The position numbers were made by a program, and so were the translations under genes. This document shows, piece by piece, positions 63,250 to 64,000 of a stretch of 64,000 bases of DNA. Below the pieces are notes generated by a model. The model made no database searches. It was given only the letters and a program-made list of their open reading frames with translations, and had not been told where the DNA came from. The DNA comes from Rhizobium lentis (GTDB taxonomy: Bacteria > Pseudomonadota > Alphaproteobacteria > Rhizobiales > Rhizobiaceae). Within the stretch, counting starts at the first letter, position 1, and every line of letters begins with the position of its first letter. The stretch spans positions 434,001 through 498,000 of the forward strand of contig NZ_JACHBD010000003.1 of NCBI RefSeq assembly GCF_014200175.1. Direction: 5' to 3'.

Positions 63250-64000
63250 ATGAAAGCCATTTCCAAACTCGCTCTCGCCTGCGCCATATCCCTTGCCGCC
63301 GTCTCCACCGGCGCCGCATTTGCCGCAGACAAATTCGTCGTCGGTTACGCCAACATGGCGGATACGGATGTCTTCGTCATGGCGCGCAAGAATGCCTTCA
63401 TCGAAGCGTCGAAATCCGATCCGGCAGTCGAAGTAAACTTCTCCGACGCCAACAACGACGTCAGCAAGCAACTCGATCAGATCGACAACTTCATAGCGCA
63501 GAAAGTCAATGCGATCGTCGTCGTGCCGGTTGACTATCAGGGCATCGTACCGGGCGTCGAAAAGGCGAACCAGGCCGGCATTCCCGTCATCGCTCTCGGC
63601 ATCCAATCGGCAGGCGGCAAATACACGTTCGTCGGCTCGAAGAACATTGATGCCGGCCGTCTTCAGGGCGAATTCATGAAAGAACACCTGCCCAAGGGCG
63701 CCAAGATCCTCTACCTCGAAGGCACGCCCGGGCTTTCACACACGCAGGAGCGCAAGAAGGGATTCGAGGATGCGCTCGGCCGCTCCGACGTAACCACCCT
63801 CGCCAGTCTCTCGGCAAACTACGACCGGGCTGAAGGCATGAAGGTTACGGAAGATTGGATCCAGAGCTTTCCGAAGTTCGATGCAATTGTCGCGGCCAAC
63901 GACCAGATGGCGCTCGGCGCGCTGGAAGCACTCCAGGGTGCCGACCGCCTCAAGGGTGTGATGATCTCCGGTGTCGATGGCACGGCCGATGCTCTGAATG
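63250..64000 (+). CDS. Sugar ABC transporter substrate-binding protein, partial
   Basis: The first 250 codons of a type I periplasmic binding protein (RbsB/Peripla_BP_4), running off the window end. Signal peptide MKAISKLALACAISLAAVSTGAAFA (residues 1-25) is followed by FVVGYANMADTDVFVMARKNAFIEASK, the hinge-like QLDQIDNFIAQKVNAIVVVPVDYQGIVPGVEKANQAGIPVI and FDAIVAANDQMALGALEAL. GGGAGG precedes the ATG. It is third in the operon, about 100 bases after the permease gene, as usual for RbsA-C-B layouts. Ligand unknown. Confidence 0.95.
   Translation, partial: MKAISKLALACAISLAAVSTGAAFAADKFVVGYANMADTDVFVMARKNAFIEASKSDPAVEVNFSDANNDVSKQLDQIDNFIAQKVNAIVVVPVDYQGIVPGVEKANQAGIPVIALGIQSAGGKYTFVGSKNIDAGRLQGEFMKEHLPKGAKILYLEGTPGLSHTQERKKGFEDALGRSDVTTLASLSANYDRAEGMKVTEDWIQSFPKFDAIVAANDQMALGALEALQGADRLKGVMISGVDGTADALN

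Overview
The window is high-GC alphaproteobacterial DNA from a Rhizobium, most likely the R. leguminosarum/R. etli group. The evidence is a 143-residue RosR/MucR zinc-finger regulator, a DmeR-DmeF nickel/cobalt efflux pair, rhizobial families (DUF982, DUF1491, DUF930, Usg), RIME-like palindromes and an AAAGCGCGTCG repeat. It reads as chromosome with one accessory-looking block. No rRNA, tRNA, CRISPR array, transposase or phage gene was seen. Species assignment is inference.

Layout. 0.5-8.5 kb: DUF2336, DUF1491, a soluble chemotaxis-type receptor, a PleC/DivJ-like histidine kinase overlapping a peptidoglycan-binding protein, a small secreted protein, sufE and rosR. 9-15.1 kb: a complete seven-gene Mrp/Mnh/Pha cation/proton antiporter operon (A to G, minus strand), with translationally coupled genes and a RIME-like inverted repeat between C and D. 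15.2-17.3 kb: msrB, a frameshifted acetyltransferase pseudogene and a DUF982 gene.

17.4-30.8 kb is the most interesting part: a protein-quality-control block, almost all on the minus strand. From a CIRCE-like element and an RpoH-type promoter come groES, groEL, a small protein, a glycosyltransferase and an amylo-1,6-glucosidase. A second RpoH-type promoter, followed by a leader that can fold over the ribosome binding site, precedes two Hsp20 genes, an NDUFS4-like fusion protein, a small ORF, an SPW membrane protein, a DegP protease and an accessory FtsH. It resembles in content, not in gene order, the heat-resistance islands of Gammaproteobacteria. Decayed genes (acetyltransferase, SPW fragment) lie at its left edge.

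30.9-50.3 kb: usg, a pentapeptide-repeat protein, an acetyltransferase, a hemolysin III-type membrane protein, a universal stress protein with a good FNR/FixK box, a Tat-leader ring-cleavage-dioxygenase-like protein, an AI-2E-type transporter, an FAD oxidoreductase, an atypical polysaccharide deacetylase, oligopeptidase B, a TetR regulator beside a homocysteine methyltransferase homologue, an MFS exporter, SelO and the PQQ glucose dehydrogenase Gcd. 50.4-59.3 kb: three copies of a palindromic repeat, a class A beta-lactamase, dmeRF with operator, two c-type cytochrome genes, and a LysR/DsbA/beta-lactamase-fold cluster with an oxidoreductase remnant. 59.4-64 kb: a LacI regulator divergent from an RbsA/RbsC/RbsB-type sugar ABC transporter, cut by the window end.

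Starts were chosen from reading frame, ribosome binding sites and overlap with upstream genes. Family names come from recognition of motifs and overall sequence; no database search was possible.
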